Shown one piece after another: positions 1 through 9,971 of a stretch of DNA of 64,000 nucleotides; positions within the stretch are counted from its first letter, which is position 1; the number at the start of each line of letters is the position of its first letter. The notes below the pieces were generated by a model. The model made no database searches and was not told the origin of the DNA. It saw only the letters and a list, made by a program, of their open reading frames with translations. Source of the DNA: Siphonobacter sp. SORGH_AS_0500 (GTDB lineage Bacteria; Bacteroidota; Bacteroidia; Cytophagales; Spirosomataceae); assembly GCF_002838835.1 (NCBI RefSeq), contig NZ_NHPP01000004.1:281376-345375 (forward strand). Direction: 5' to 3'. The translations under genes and the position numbers were made by a program.

Positions 1-394
1 CGATAGGCATATCGTATAATTGACCAGCGATGGGGCCATTGCCGTCGATAGGCTCGCCCAGGGTATTAACCACACGACCAAGCATACCTTCACCCACGCG
101 GATGGAGGCGATTTGACGAGTCCGTTTTACGGTGTCACCTTCTTTAATGTCAGAAGAATCACCTAATAACACGGCCCCGACATTGTCTTCTTCGAGGTTA
201 AGAGCCAGAGCTTTAACGCCATTTTCAAAGGCGAGCAGCTCACCGGCTTGTACATTTGAAAGTCCGTAAATACGGGCCACACCGTCACCGATCTGGAGGA
301 CCGTACCCACTTCTTCGAGTTCGGCGGCAGACTTTGCTCCGGAAAGTTGCTCCCGTAATATCGCCGATACCTCGTCGGGTCTAACTGATGCCAT
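1..394 (-). CDS. atpA: F0F1 ATP synthase subunit alpha, N-terminal part (runs off the window)
   Basis: The reverse strand from the ATG at 394 encodes about 131 residues of the N-terminal beta-barrel domain of ATP synthase alpha: MASVRPDEVSAILREQL, then IGDGVARIYGL and a stretch ending in GRVVNTLGEPIDGNGPI just before the catalytic-type domain would start. Alpha is the non-catalytic nucleotide-binding subunit of the F1 hexamer, on the cytoplasmic face of the inner membrane. The rest of the gene lies before position 1. Identification is by recognised family sequence and is secure. Confidence 0.95.
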   Translation of the reverse strand, partial: MASVRPDEVSAILREQLSGAKSAAELEEVGTVLQIGDGVARIYGLSNVQAGELLAFENGVKALALNLEEDNVGAVLLGDSSDIKEGDTVKRTRQIASIRVGEGMLGRVVNTLGEPIDGNGPIAGQLYDMPI

Positions 395-851
395 ACAGCA
401 GTATTGGAAAGTTATATGAAACTCAGAGTTATTAATCTGTTTTCAGAGTGTGGAAAGAGTATGAACTCTGAAATCGCCCGCAAAATTAGCGACGAAATTT
501 GATTTTCCGTAGGTAATCGAAACTTTTTCCTGTCTTTATTTTATACTTTTCTTAGAAAATGCGTTTATAGGCAAACTTATAATTTGAATTTACAGATAAA
601 GTGTTTAGTACAGTTCATCTCTTTGACGTATAGATAGATTCGTAAGAGTACAGTAGAACTTCATAAGTAATCTGAAACCCTTATACAAGCCGCATACTAA
701 AAGTTATAAGGCTATTAATAGGATTTAAATATGAATTAATTGATGTTTATGAATAATTATTACTAATTAACGTTTTCTTAATTAAACTTAGTATATAGTA
801 CTCTAGAGTGATTGATAAATTTGCTTAAGTTGGAACACTAATCAATCACTC
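395..851. other. Intergenic region upstream of atpA and of a divergent secreted nuclease gene
   Basis: An AT-rich, gene-free gap between two divergent genes, so it must hold promoters for both. TAAATTTG at 816-823 fits the Bacteroidota -7 consensus TAnnTTTG on the plus strand, but I find no matching TTTG about 19 bases upstream. Nothing else recognisable was seen. Confidence 0.5.
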
Positions 852-3833
852 ATGAACAAACTTTTACAATTCTTTGTAACAGCCTTTTTCCTTAGCTGTT
901 ATTTTCAAAGCTTTGCCCAGGATTCCATTTTGTCGTATGATTTTACGACAAAATCGCCCGCAGCAGGTAGCTGGACTGCCAGTGGTTTATCAAGTATCGG
1001 GAAAAATGGCTGTACCGGTGACGGGTATTCTGCTCAAAGCTGGGACCCAGGCGATTATATTGAAATAGCCGCCAGTACTTCGGGCTTTACCGGTCCGTTC
1101 ACGATCAGCTTCAATTCAAGAACATCTAATACCGGAACGAGTGACGTATTAGCCGTTCAAATCTCTTCAGGCAATACGGGGAGCAACTTTGTAGAATTAG
1201 GTACTTATAGTTTAACGACTACCTGCGGTAAAATATCTTTTAGCACGCCAGGAAATGCTACGGACTATGATAACAATGCTAATGTAAAAATTCGGATTAT
1301 TAAAAAAAGTGGTAATTCTAATGGTGGTAACCACAGAATTGATGATTTCCTATTTACAGGGTATAGTGTTGCCCCTACCTTATTGACTTCAGTATCTTCC
1401 GTTTCTTCGCTGACGTACGAAGAAGGTAGTAGCGTATCAAATGCTAAAACATTCAATTTGTCGGGGCGTAATCTTAATCCGGCCAGCGGTTCTATTGCAT
1501 TGACTGCTCCTGAAAATTTTGAGATTTCACTAGATAATACCACTTTCAGTAACACCCTCTCGGTATCTTACAGTAGTAATGCTTTAGCCAGTACACCTTT
1601 GTACGTTCGCCTGAAGACAGGACTGCCTGCGGGAGCCTATCCTTCTTCTGGAACAAGTGATCTTACTATTTCCGGTGGAACGGCTAACGTAGTAGTAAAA
1701 GTAAGTGGTTATGTCTCTCAAGTGCCTACGGGTACTGAGCCTTGTGCCGCCGCATCTGTCCCTATTTCTTCGGCTCGGGCTGGTTCAGTTGGGGCTACCT
1801 TCACGGTGACGGGTAGAATTACAGGAATTTTTTCCGGTACTAACATTTATATTCAGGATGCTACGGGCGGAATTTTAATTTACGATAACGCAGGCAAACA
1901 ACCTGAAGAGCTTCGGGTTGGAGATGAAGTTCAAGTGACCGGAAACCTTACCGAATACAATACTGAAAAAGAACTGGCTTCTTTAACTTGTTTTCAAAAG
2001 ACGACGGCAGCTAATAATCCAGTAACTCCGCTGGTCATTGCACCTGCTGATTTATGTAACCATCAGGGAGAATTGATTACTCTGAATGAAGATGTAACCG
2101 TTTCGAGTCCCGCAGGAACAACCTTTCTTGGATCCAATACGAACTATACGTTAAGTAACGGGCTTATTATGCGAGTTTTAAGTTCGACGAATCTCTCGGG
2201 AGCGACTCGCCCTTCTTCCGCTTTCAAACCAACGGGTGTCGTAACAATCTTTAATAATGGCTGTCAAATCTTACCCCGTTCGGTAGAAGACGTGCCTGGC
2301 TCAACGCCTCTACAGGGGGGAAGCTGCGGAACGGCTACGGCTTCGACGAGTGAAACTAAACTGGAAGTAACCAACTGGAACGTGGAATGGCTAGGAAATA
2401 CGCAGTATGGCCCCACCAACGAAACGCTTCAGTTGAACAACGTGAAAACCGTACTGAGTAACATTGGCTCGGACGTATTCATGTTGCAGGAGGTTTGTAG
2501 TTATAATGCGGCTAACCCTTCCGATCCTTCCACTTCATTCGGAGCGTTAATTCAAGGCCTGAATGCTACGTATCCTACTCGTCAGTATGCGGGTGAGTGT
2601 TCTTCACGTTATTCGTATTCAGAAGTTGCCAGCCCTGATCCAATGGGGCAGCGGGTTTGTATCATTTATCGTACGGATCAGATCACGAAAGTGGCTTCTC
2701 GTCCCTTACTGACGAACGCTTCCGTAACGAACTATCCTACGGGTAATAATTCACAATTCTGGGCTTCTGGTCGTTTACCCTTCCTGTTCCAGGCAGACGT
2801 AAAGCTAAATTCTGCGACCGAAGCGACCCGAATGAACTTCATCGTGTTACACGCCAAGTCGGGTTCAGACGTGGCTTCGTATGACCGTCGTGTCTATGAC
2901 TATAAAGTGCTGTATGATTCCTTGCAGGCACAATTTGCTTCTGAAAAAATCATCATGGCTGGTGACTTCAACGACGACGTAGATCAGTCCATCGCGGGAA
3001 GCAACCAAATCAGTAGTATAAAGGCTTTCCTGTATGCGAATCCCGCTACGACCAACATCGCCGATACGCGTCCAAATGCCAACTGGAGCTGTCTGTCGCG
3101 GATTTTCAGTACTGCTGGCTGTGCCAGTACGGTTAGCTATTCTGATTATATCGATCACGCTTTCGTTTCAAATGAAATCGTTTCTACAAATTCAGGGGGG
3201 CGTACGCTGGCAAGTGTTGTTTCGGTAGATGGCATTTACTCGCTGCGTCCTAGCGTGAGTAACTATGCTAATACGACTACAGATCACTATCCTACGTTTA
3301 CACAAGTATCAATCACCGCTGATAATCCAACTCCGGTGACCTGGCTGGACTTCAAAGGAAAGTTAAACGAAGCGGAGCAGGTGGAATTAACCTGGGCTAC
3401 GGCGAGCGAAAAGAACAACAGCCATTTCGAAATTCAGCGGAGTAAGGACGGACAGAACTTTGAAACATTAGCCAATGTAGCAGGTAAAGGAAACAGCACT
3501 TCGGTAATTCGCTATCAGTACCTAGACGAAACCCCCGGAAGTGGCCTGAATTATTACCGCCTGAAGCAAATGGATGTGAATGGTAATGCTGAAGTTTCAC
3601 GAGCAATCTCCGTTGAAGTAGACGCCCTGCGGGTAGGTCCAAACCCGACTGCTAATGTCATCAGAGTAGATAGCAAGGGTCTGGTTGAAGTTCAGTTGTA
3701 TAGCTTGTCAGGGGTATTACTGAAAAAGTCTTTGACCAATGAAATACAAATGACGGAGCTGGCTTCGGGTTCATACCTATTGAAGATTAGTACAGCCCAT
3801 TCAACGACTTACAGAAAAGTAGTTAAACAATAA
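852..3833 (+). CDS. Secreted endonuclease/exonuclease/phosphatase-family protein with T9SS sorting domain
   Basis: A 993-residue multidomain exported protein. Residues 1-22 are a signal peptide ending in SFAQ. A beta-rich region follows, then an Ig-like segment (about 175-290), an OB-fold-like segment with YIQDATGGILIYD (about 300-480), and an endonuclease/exonuclease/phosphatase domain (about 505-820) with NWNVEWLG, FMLQEVC, GDFNDD and a terminal DHYPTF, the expected Mg-dependent phosphodiesterase signatures. A second Ig-like segment (ELTWATASEKNNSHFEIQRS) and a C-terminal type IX sorting domain (GPNPTANVI ... LASGSYLLKI) end the protein. By family it should be an extracellular or surface nuclease or phosphodiesterase. 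The substrate is unknown. Confidence 0.85.
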   Translation: MNKLLQFFVTAFFLSCYFQSFAQDSILSYDFTTKSPAAGSWTASGLSSIGKNGCTGDGYSAQSWDPGDYIEIAASTSGFTGPFTISFNSRTSNTGTSDVLAVQISSGNTGSNFVELGTYSLTTTCGKISFSTPGNATDYDNNANVKIRIIKKSGNSNGGNHRIDDFLFTGYSVAPTLLTSVSSVSSLTYEEGSSVSNAKTFNLSGRNLNPASGSIALTAPENFEISLDNTTFSNTLSVSYSSNALASTPLYVRLKTGLPAGAYPSSGTSDLTISGGTANVVVKVSGYVSQVPTGTEPCAAASVPISSARAGSVGATFTVTGRITGIFSGTNIYIQDATGGILIYDNAGKQPEELRVGDEVQVTGNLTEYNTEKELASLTCFQKTTAANNPVTPLVIAPADLCNHQGELITLNEDVTVSSPAGTTFLGSNTNYTLSNGLIMRVLSSTNLSGATRPSSAFKPTGVVTIFNNGCQILPRSVEDVPGSTPLQGGSCGTATASTSETKLEVTNWNVEWLGNTQYGPTNETLQLNNVKTVLSNIGSDVFMLQEVCSYNAANPSDPSTSFGALIQGLNATYPTRQYAGECSSRYSYSEVASPDPMGQRVCIIYRTDQITKVASRPLLTNASVTNYPTGNNSQFWASGRLPFLFQADVKLNSATEATRMNFIVLHAKSGSDVASYDRRVYDYKVLYDSLQAQFASEKIIMAGDFNDDVDQSIAGSNQISSIKAFLYANPATTNIADTRPNANWSCLSRIFSTAGCASTVSYSDYIDHAFVSNEIVSTNSGGRTLASVVSVDGIYSLRPSVSNYANTTTDHYPTFTQVSITADNPTPVTWLDFKGKLNEAEQVELTWATASEKNNSHFEIQRSKDGQNFETLANVAGKGNSTSVIRYQYLDETPGSGLNYYRLKQMDVNGNAEVSRAISVEVDALRVGPNPTANVIRVDSKGLVEVQLYSLSGVLLKKSLTNEIQMTELASGSYLLKISTAHSTTYRKVVKQ

Positions 3834-3932
3834 GTAACTCGTAATTTTCAGTAGTTTCTGGGAAGATTGAGAAACGTAAGTTTAGTCTTTGATTAGTAAT
3901 TGTTTGACTAATAATTTGTTGATTTTTAATGA

Positions 3933-3960
3933 AGAGGAAGCTTGCTTAAGGGCTTCCTCT
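3933..3960 (+). terminator. Hairpin after the secreted nuclease gene
   Basis: Stem AGAGGAAGC / GCTTCCTCT with a short loop and a following T-rich stretch, about 100 bases after the stop codon. Confidence 0.6.
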
Positions 3961-4141
3961 TTACTTTCTTTTGAGATTAAAAAATACATTTATGCTAGAA
4001 TAGCTTTTGATAATTTACTATTGTTGTACCGATGAAACGATTTTTTGCCACTTATTTTACTACAAAAAGCTGAGTTTGCCCTCTTGCTCTAGTATTATTT
4101 GGGTAGCCGTTGTTTCCGCCAAAAAAACACTACTTAAACTA

Positions 4142-5587
4142 ATGAAGAACATTTATTCGTTTTTCAGGGGTTGCCTCTTTGCCTGGGCAATCGGATCTTC
4201 ATTCTTGGCTAAAGCCCAGATTTCTGTTACTTACCCCGTTTCTCGTATGGTTATTCAGAGAAACAATGCAAACCAAGCTGCCCTTTACATGTCTGGAAAA
4301 ATCGCACAATCAGTGGATCGTGTGCAGGCTCGTTTACTAAAAAGAACAGGTGAGGGAGGAACTGCTGTTGATTGGCAAACCATTCAGACTAATCCCGAGA
4401 ACGGTGTCTTTTATGGGTTTATTCAGGCTACCGGCGGTCGATATGATCTTGAAATTCGGGGCATGAAAGGTCAAAATCAGGTAGGGTCTGTCGCTCGAGT
4501 AGAAAAGGTAGGTATCGGTGAAGTGTTCTTGATTGTGGGCCATTCAAATGCACAGGGAGGCGATGGCTATAGTCCCAGTATTCCCTATGAAGAGTCCAAT
4601 ACAGTTTATCAGGATCAGGTAAACAGCATTGATTTTCGCGAGTCTTCACCGACGTATATTCCTTACTGGTATGAAACAGCTAGTCCGGATGATTTACCGG
4701 CTCTGGTTCCTTCGCAGCTTTGTCTCGAATGTGGCATGGCTCCGGGAGCTCCCCGCTGGTTCTGGGGCCGAATGGGAGAGGCACTCGTGCAAAAGTTAAA
4801 TGTTCCCGTGTTGTTCTACAACGCGGCTTTTGGAGGAACTAACATTGAAATGACGTATAAGGCTGCTTACGACATTCCTTTTGATCATGGTTTTGTGCGG
4901 TATAGCCTGCGGCACCCTTACGTAAATATTAGGAACGTCTTAAAGAAATACGCTCCACAGTCTGGAATTAGGGGCATCCTTTCTGGGCATGGTTCAAATG
5001 ACCGCCTGAATGTTGGTAAAGATTTTGAAGATCAATACATCAAGGTTATTGAGAAAACGCGTCAGGAATTGGGTTACCAGTCTCTGGCCTGGCTTGTAGC
5101 CCAGGATTGCTGGAGTGCGGGAAGATGTTATGGAAAATATGAACAATCGGATGCTAACAATACTGAACACATTACGAAAGCCCAGCTAAACTTAGTGGCT
5201 AAAGTAAGTGATGTTTTTGCGGGAGCAGATTTAAATACTATTGAAAGTGACGGTCGAATGGATATCATTCACTTCAATCAGACGGGGCAGAAAAAAGCCG
5301 CCGCCGCATGGGTGAAGGCTATCACTGAACCTCAGAATAACATTTCATTTTTATCAAAGTCGCAGCCTATGATTGCCAAAACGCCTGCTCCGGTGACGGC
5401 TAATCCAACAGCAGTCACTTCGGTAAAAACGGGTGCATGGTCTGATCCCTCCACCTGGAATTGCAATTGTGTGCCTAATTACTCGACGGAAGTAACGATT
5501 CAGGCGGCTCACGAAGTGACCATTAAAGGCGTGTTCTTTGCGAAAAAGCTGGTAAACAGGGGTAAACTCACGTATCAAACCAACTGA
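4142..5587 (+). CDS. Secreted SGNH/sialate O-acetylesterase-like hydrolase
   Basis: The frame is open from 4007, but the ATG at 4142 begins a typical signal peptide (MKNIYSFFRGCLFAWAIGSS ... AKAQ), giving 481 residues. The SGNH/GDSL block-I motif appears as GHSNAQGG, a glycine/asparagine block as GHGSND, and the late catalytic histidine as IIHFNQTG; together these match carbohydrate esterases of the sialate O-acetylesterase type. The C-terminal 60 residues (GAWSDPSTWNCNCVPN) resemble beta-helix or cell-surface repeats found on Bacteroidota secreted proteins. It probably deacetylates an extracellular glycan; the substrate cannot be told. Confidence 0.75.
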   Translation: MKNIYSFFRGCLFAWAIGSSFLAKAQISVTYPVSRMVIQRNNANQAALYMSGKIAQSVDRVQARLLKRTGEGGTAVDWQTIQTNPENGVFYGFIQATGGRYDLEIRGMKGQNQVGSVARVEKVGIGEVFLIVGHSNAQGGDGYSPSIPYEESNTVYQDQVNSIDFRESSPTYIPYWYETASPDDLPALVPSQLCLECGMAPGAPRWFWGRMGEALVQKLNVPVLFYNAAFGGTNIEMTYKAAYDIPFDHGFVRYSLRHPYVNIRNVLKKYAPQSGIRGILSGHGSNDRLNVGKDFEDQYIKVIEKTRQELGYQSLAWLVAQDCWSAGRCYGKYEQSDANNTEHITKAQLNLVAKVSDVFAGADLNTIESDGRMDIIHFNQTGQKKAAAAWVKAITEPQNNISFLSKSQPMIAKTPAPVTANPTAVTSVKTGAWSDPSTWNCNCVPNYSTEVTIQAAHEVTIKGVFFAKKLVNRGKLTYQTN

Positions 5588-5605
5588 AAAGTTAAGCGAG
5601 GAAGC

Positions 5606-5644
5606 AAAAGCCGGAAATTCAGCAATGGATTTCCGGCTTTTTTG
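5606..5644 (+). terminator. Rho-independent terminator after the esterase
   Basis: AAAGCCGGAAAT / ATTTCCGGCTTT hairpin followed by a run of T, 20 bases after the stop codon. Confidence 0.85.
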
Positions 5645-5837
5645 TTAAAATTTGGCAATACAGGCACGTTATTAAGATTTATTAGGAAGAAGGGAAGCCA
5701 AATTTCCTTTTTACGCTATAATTTTCATCAATTGCTAACGTTTTAGATAGGTATTAAAAGTAATTTCTATCTTCGTTCGTTTAATTTATTTCACTACCAA
5801 CTATCCCTTTCTGAGAAGGCCTGTACTTCAAAATCAG

Positions 5838-5845
5838 TAAGTTTG
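5838..5845 (+). promoter_or_regulatory. Possible -7 promoter box (TAAGTTTG) for the FKBP gene
   Basis: TAAGTTTG matches the Bacteroidota TAnnTTTG box and lies five bases before the ATG. No clear TTTG box is visible at the usual distance upstream, so the call is weak. If used, the leader would be extremely short. Confidence 0.3.
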
Positions 5846-5849
5846 CTTC

Positions 5850-6620
5850 ATGAAAAAAAGTAGTATTGCTATTATTCTGGTGTCCTGTTCGTTAACGGCC
5901 CTTGCACAAACGAAGAAACCCGCTCCTAAACCCGTAGCTAAAAAACCAGTAGCTGCAAAGACGGCTGTGTCCCCCGCGTCTGCTTTGAAAACGTCGATGG
6001 ATTCCGTGAGTTATGCCATTGGTATGGACATTGCCCGTAGCCTGAAAAACCCTTCGCTGACTAATCTGAACCTGGATCTGGTGGCTAAAGCCGTTCGGGA
6101 TTCCAAGGATGAAAAATACGCTCTGACCCAGGAGCAATACCAAAGCACCCTTGCCAATTTCAGTGCCAAAATGCGTTCTTCGCAGGAAGCAGAGCAGGCT
6201 AAAGCTCAGGCTGAAAACGCAAAGAAATTTGAGCCTAATCGTTTGGCTGGAGAAAAATTCCTGGCAGAGAACAAAACGAAAGATAGTGTTGTTACTACGT
6301 CTAGTGGACTGGAATACAAGATTTTGAAACAGGGTAATGGAGCAAAACCAACCCTGGCTGATAAAGTAAAAACGCATTACCACGGTACTTTAATTGACGG
6401 AACCGTATTTGATAGCTCCGTGGAACGTGGCGAACCGATTAGCTTCCCACTGAACGGGGTGATTCAGGGCTGGCAGGAAGGCTTACAGTTAATGCCAGTG
6501 GGTTCTAAATTCCGTTTTTACATCCCTTATCAGTTGGCGTACGGCGAACGTGCCGCTGGTCAGATTCCCCCGTATTCAGCTCTGATTTTTGATGTTGAAT
6601 TATTAGAAATTGAAAAGTAA
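5850..6620 (+). CDS. Exported FKBP-type peptidyl-prolyl cis-trans isomerase
   Basis: A 256-residue protein with a signal peptide (MKKSSIAIILVSCSLTALAQ), then a lysine/proline/alanine-rich linker, an FKBP N-terminal dimerisation-type domain (about 45-135; SYAIGMDIARSL) and an FKBP catalytic domain (about 160-255) with DGTVFDSSVERGEP, GWQEGLQLMPVG and IPPYSALIFDVELLEI. This matches the FkpA/Mip class of periplasmic folding catalysts. It stands alone, with its own terminator upstream. The family call is firm; client proteins are unknown. Confidence 0.9.
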   Translation: MKKSSIAIILVSCSLTALAQTKKPAPKPVAKKPVAAKTAVSPASALKTSMDSVSYAIGMDIARSLKNPSLTNLNLDLVAKAVRDSKDEKYALTQEQYQSTLANFSAKMRSSQEAEQAKAQAENAKKFEPNRLAGEKFLAENKTKDSVVTTSSGLEYKILKQGNGAKPTLADKVKTHYHGTLIDGTVFDSSVERGEPISFPLNGVIQGWQEGLQLMPVGSKFRFYIPYQLAYGERAAGQIPPYSALIFDVELLEIEK

Positions 6621-6758
6621 AGAGTCGTTGGTTTGAACCCCCGATCCCTATAGCAAAGATTAAATAGAAGCAACGGGGTAAATGTCGGGTATTGTTTTTT
6701 TAGATACTCTTTGCCGATTAATACCCACATTTTCCGACGATTAATGCCTCAAGATAAC

Positions 6759-8908
6759 ATGTCTATGAAAAGCTATTTGCTCGCCTTTGTGCCGCTGGTG
6801 TTATTGGGGTTTCAACGAGAACATCCCTCTGAATCCCAGCACTTCAGCTCGGATCAACCCACTGTTTTAGTACCTACGGCTTCTCAGAAAGAAGTTGAAA
6901 AAGTAGTCACCACCATTCTTTCTTCATACCACTACCGCCGAATGCCACTGGATGATTCGCTCTCCTCTAAAGTTTGGACGAATTACCTGAAGGAAGTGGA
7001 TAATGGTAAAGCCTACTTGCTGGCTTCTGACGTACAGGCCTTTGAAAAGTACCGCTACCAGATTGATGATTACCTTCAGGCTGGTAACCTTACCCCGGCG
7101 TATGATCTGTTCAATCTGTTCATGAAACGTTTTCACGAACGTATGGCCTACGTTAGTAAGCTGACAGATAAGCCTTTTGATTTCAGCAAAGACGAGTCTT
7201 ACGAAACCAATCGTGACAAAGCTCAGTGGGCTAATAGCACAGCCGAGCTGGATGATTTGTGGCGTAAAATTGTGAAGAGTCAGGCTCTGGATTATAAACT
7301 TCAGGGTAAGAAAGACACCGCTATTTACCGACTGATTAAGGATCGTTATGTGAACCTTGACAAGCAAACCAGTAAGGTAAAGAGCGATTACGTTTTTCAG
7401 TCCTTCATGAATTCCTTTGCTGAAGTAATTGATCCGCACACGAGTTACATGGCTCCGCCGGATGCCTCTCGTTTCAAGGATGAAATGGCTCAGTCATTTG
7501 AAGGAATCGGGGCTACTTTAACGCCTGAAAATGATTACACGAAAATCCGTGAATTAGTACCCGGCGGTCCGGCTATGAAAAGTGGTCAGGTTCGTGAGAA
7601 CGACCGCATCGTAGGGGTAGCTCAGGGCACAAATGGCCAGATGGTTGACGTAGTTGGCTGGGCATTGGATGATGTAGTGAAACTGATTCGTGGCCCTAAA
7701 GGCACAACGGTTCGGCTGAATATTCTGAAGCCAGATGCTCTTCCCGGAAGTCAGCCTCATGAAATCAAAATTGTTCGCGATAAAGTGAAGCTGGAGGACG
7801 GTGTAGCGAAAGCAGAAATCGTTCCGATGACTTACGGTAATAAGGAATATCGCATGGGAGTCATTACCCTGCCCGGTTTCTATCAAAACTTTGATGAAAT
7901 GCGGAAAGGCGATAAGGATTATACTTCCACCAGCCGTGATGTTCAGCGTTTCCTGGAACAGTTTAAGCAGGCTAAAGTAGACGGAGTTGTGCTGGATTTA
8001 CGCTACAATGGCGGTGGTTCACTGGATGAAGCGATCAAACTGACGGGCTTGTTCATTAAAGATGGTCCGGTTGTTCAGGTGAAAGATGCCATGGGTCGTA
8101 TCGATGCCGATGATGATCCAGATCCACAACAGGTATATGCAGGTCCGCTGGCGGTTATCGTAAACCGTTTTAGTGCTCTGCTTCCGAGATTTTTGCTGGA
8201 GCTATTCAGGATTACAAACGTGGTCTGGTGATTGGAGGAACGACTTACGGTAAAGGCACTGTTCAGCAGTTACTTGATCTGAACCAATTCCTGCCCAAGG
8301 AAACGGAAAAAGTAGGGTTACTGAAAATGACGCGTGCCAAGTTCTACCGGATTACGGGTAGCAGTACGCAGCATAAAGGAGTTACGCCAGATATTGAGTT
8401 ACCTTCTCGTTTCAGTGCCGAAGAATTCGGTGAAAGCTCTCAACCAACGGCTTTGCCCTGGGATCAGATCAAACCAAGTGTGTTTACGGAATACACCAAT
8501 GTAGATCCAAAGACCCTTGAAAAACTGCGGACGAAGTACAACGAACGTTACAAGGCGGATCCCGATTTATTACGCCTGACGGCTGAAGTTTCGGACTTCC
8601 AGAAAAATAAAGACAAGACCTTGCTTTCGTTGAACGAAGCGAATCGTCGGAAGGAAATGGAAGAGGCGAAAAAGCGGAAAGACGAGCTGGCTAAACTCGG
8701 AGAAGGTAAACCTAATCCTTACGAAGTAGTGCTGCTGGGCGATAAGTTAACCCAACTCGGCACTGCCGGTGGAGGAATGCCTGGCCAGGACGTTGCTTCG
8801 GCTGATATTCGTCAGAAGATGAAAGAAAATTTCATTTCTAAATTCAAGGAAGACGCCGAGCTAAAAGAGTCCATTCGGATTTTAGCAGACTGGATTTCTC
8901 TGAAATAA
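6759..8908 (+). CDS. prc: Carboxy-terminal processing protease (Prc/tail-specific protease), single-base frameshift at 8176-8178
   Basis: Two abutting frames (open to 8231, and from 8228) together encode one 716-residue S41 protease. The N-terminal half ends in a PDZ domain (IGATLTPENDYTKIRELVPG); the core carries GVVLDLRYNGGGSLDEA, then AVIVNRFSA. After restoring one T (GCTCT to GCTTCT) it continues SASEIFAGAIQDYKRGL and IGGTTYGKGTVQQ. The break therefore falls inside the SASASE motif that holds the nucleophilic serine, leaving the first frame without its active site. The C-terminus has the usual lysine-rich extension. Start ATG 6759 precedes a hydrophobic export segment (SYLLAFVPLVLLGF). 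Family role: periplasmic trimming of proteins by their C-termini. I favour a sequencing error over a true null. Confidence 0.85.
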
Positions 8909-8923
8909 TACCGATAGTCGATT

Positions 8924-8961
8924 AAAAGGGAGCTGGACATGAATGTTCAGCTCCCTTTTTT
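8924..8961 (+). terminator. Rho-independent terminator after prc
   Basis: AAAAGGGAGCTGGACAT / ATGTTCAGCTCCCTTTTTT hairpin with a T tract, 15 bases after the stop. Confidence 0.9.
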
Positions 8962-9016
8962 GTGGATTTCAAAATTTACCTGACTTTTGCAGCGATCATA
9001 AATAACCTCTAATTCC

Positions 9017-9762
9017 ATGCGTATTGTCCTAGTTCTATTGCTTTGTCTGAATCTTACCTCAGCGTTCAGCCAGTCTTCTCCAGCCAAAGATTCCCGTTTG
9101 TACGAAATGCGGGTATATTATTCACCCGAGGGAAAGCAACCTGATTTAATGAACCGTTTCCGAAATCACACCATGCGTATTTTTGCCAAACATGGGATGA
9201 CTAACGTAGGTTACTTTGTTCCCCAACACAAACCCGATAGCTGTCTGATTTATTTCCTGTCGTACCCCAATCGGGCGGCTCGCGATTCGAGCTGGAAAGC
9301 GTTTAGTAATGACCCGGAGTGGAAGAAAGTAGCCAGCGAATCTGAAAAAATGGTAGGATCGTTTCTAAGGTTATCAGCCAGTTCTTTCACACCACCGACT
9401 TTTCTCCAGCCTTAGATATGAGTCCCAAGGGGAACCGGGTATTTCAGCTTCGTACCTATAAAACGACTCCTTACAACTTGCCTTTATTACTAGCTCGGTT
9501 TCGGAACCATACTACGAAGCTATTCGAAAAACACGGCATGAATAATTTCATTTATTGGACGCAGGACGACGCAGATAACATTCTCATGTATCTATTGACC
9601 CAGCCTAGTAAAGAAGCAGGAGAGAAGTCCTTTAAAGCTTTCCGCGAAGACCCGGAATGGATCTCGGTTCGGACGGCTTCGGAGAAATTAGCCAACGGCT
9701 CATTAACCGAATGGGTAACCAATCTTTATTTAGTACCAACGGATTTTTCTCCTCTGAAATAA
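9017..9762 (+). CDS. Exported NIPSNAP-family protein, two domains, single-base frameshift near 9362
   Basis: Frames 9017-9415 and 9418-9762 join into a 248-residue protein if one T is restored in the TTT at 9362-9364; the sequence then reads SFSKVISQFFHTTDFSPALD across the join. The N-terminus has a signal peptide (MRIVLVLLLCLNLTSAFSQ). Each half is a ferredoxin-like NIPSNAP unit with parallel motifs: LYEMRVYY / FQLRTYKT, RFRNHTMRIFAKHGM / RFRNHTTKLFEKHGM and FSNDPEWKKV / FREDPEWISV. Bacteroidota members are usually about 250 residues and exported. No enzymatic role is established that I can cite. Confidence 0.85.
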
Positions 9763-9770
9763 ATTCAGCA

Positions 9771-9799
9771 AAAAAGGCTTCCGATCGGAAGCCTTTTTT
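9771..9799 (+). terminator. Rho-independent terminator after the NIPSNAP gene
   Basis: AAAAAAGGCTTCC / GGAAGCCTTTTTT hairpin with a T run directly after the stop codon. Confidence 0.9.
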
Positions 9800-9831
9800 G
9801 TTACTAAGTTTTTGCAGTCATTGTAATGATA

Positions 9832-9966
9832 AGTAGTTGATTGCTTTTGGTTGATAGTCAATATTTTACAACAAAAAAGTGTATTATTAAATTGTTATAA
9901 GAACTTGGATGGTTCGGTTGTAAAACGTAGACTATCAATCTATCAACTGATAACCAAAAACGAACA
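9832..9966. repeat. Imperfect long inverted repeat in the intergenic gap
   Basis: TAGTTGATTGCTTTTGGTTG at 9835 and the reverse complement of the block ending at 9970 (TAGTTGTTCGTTTTTGGTTA) are related. TTTTACAAC near 9862 likewise pairs with GTTGTAAAAC near 9918. The arms differ by a short insertion. Similar TAGTTGATAGTT-type low-complexity stretches occur at 34960-34995 and 59520-59600. Confidence 0.5.
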
Positions 9967-9971
9967 ACTAT

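Noticed and set aside
5892..6383. 163-codon minus-strand frame opposite the FKBP gene
   Set aside because: Antisense shadow of a well-conserved gene with poor protein character.
6621..6700. Possible tRNA (GGTTTGAACCCCCGATCCCT resembles a T-arm)
   Set aside because: No acceptor stem, anticodon arm or CCA-like end could be assembled around it.
6924..7439. 171-codon minus-strand frame opposite prc
   Set aside because: Antisense shadow; the plus strand encodes recognised protease sequence.
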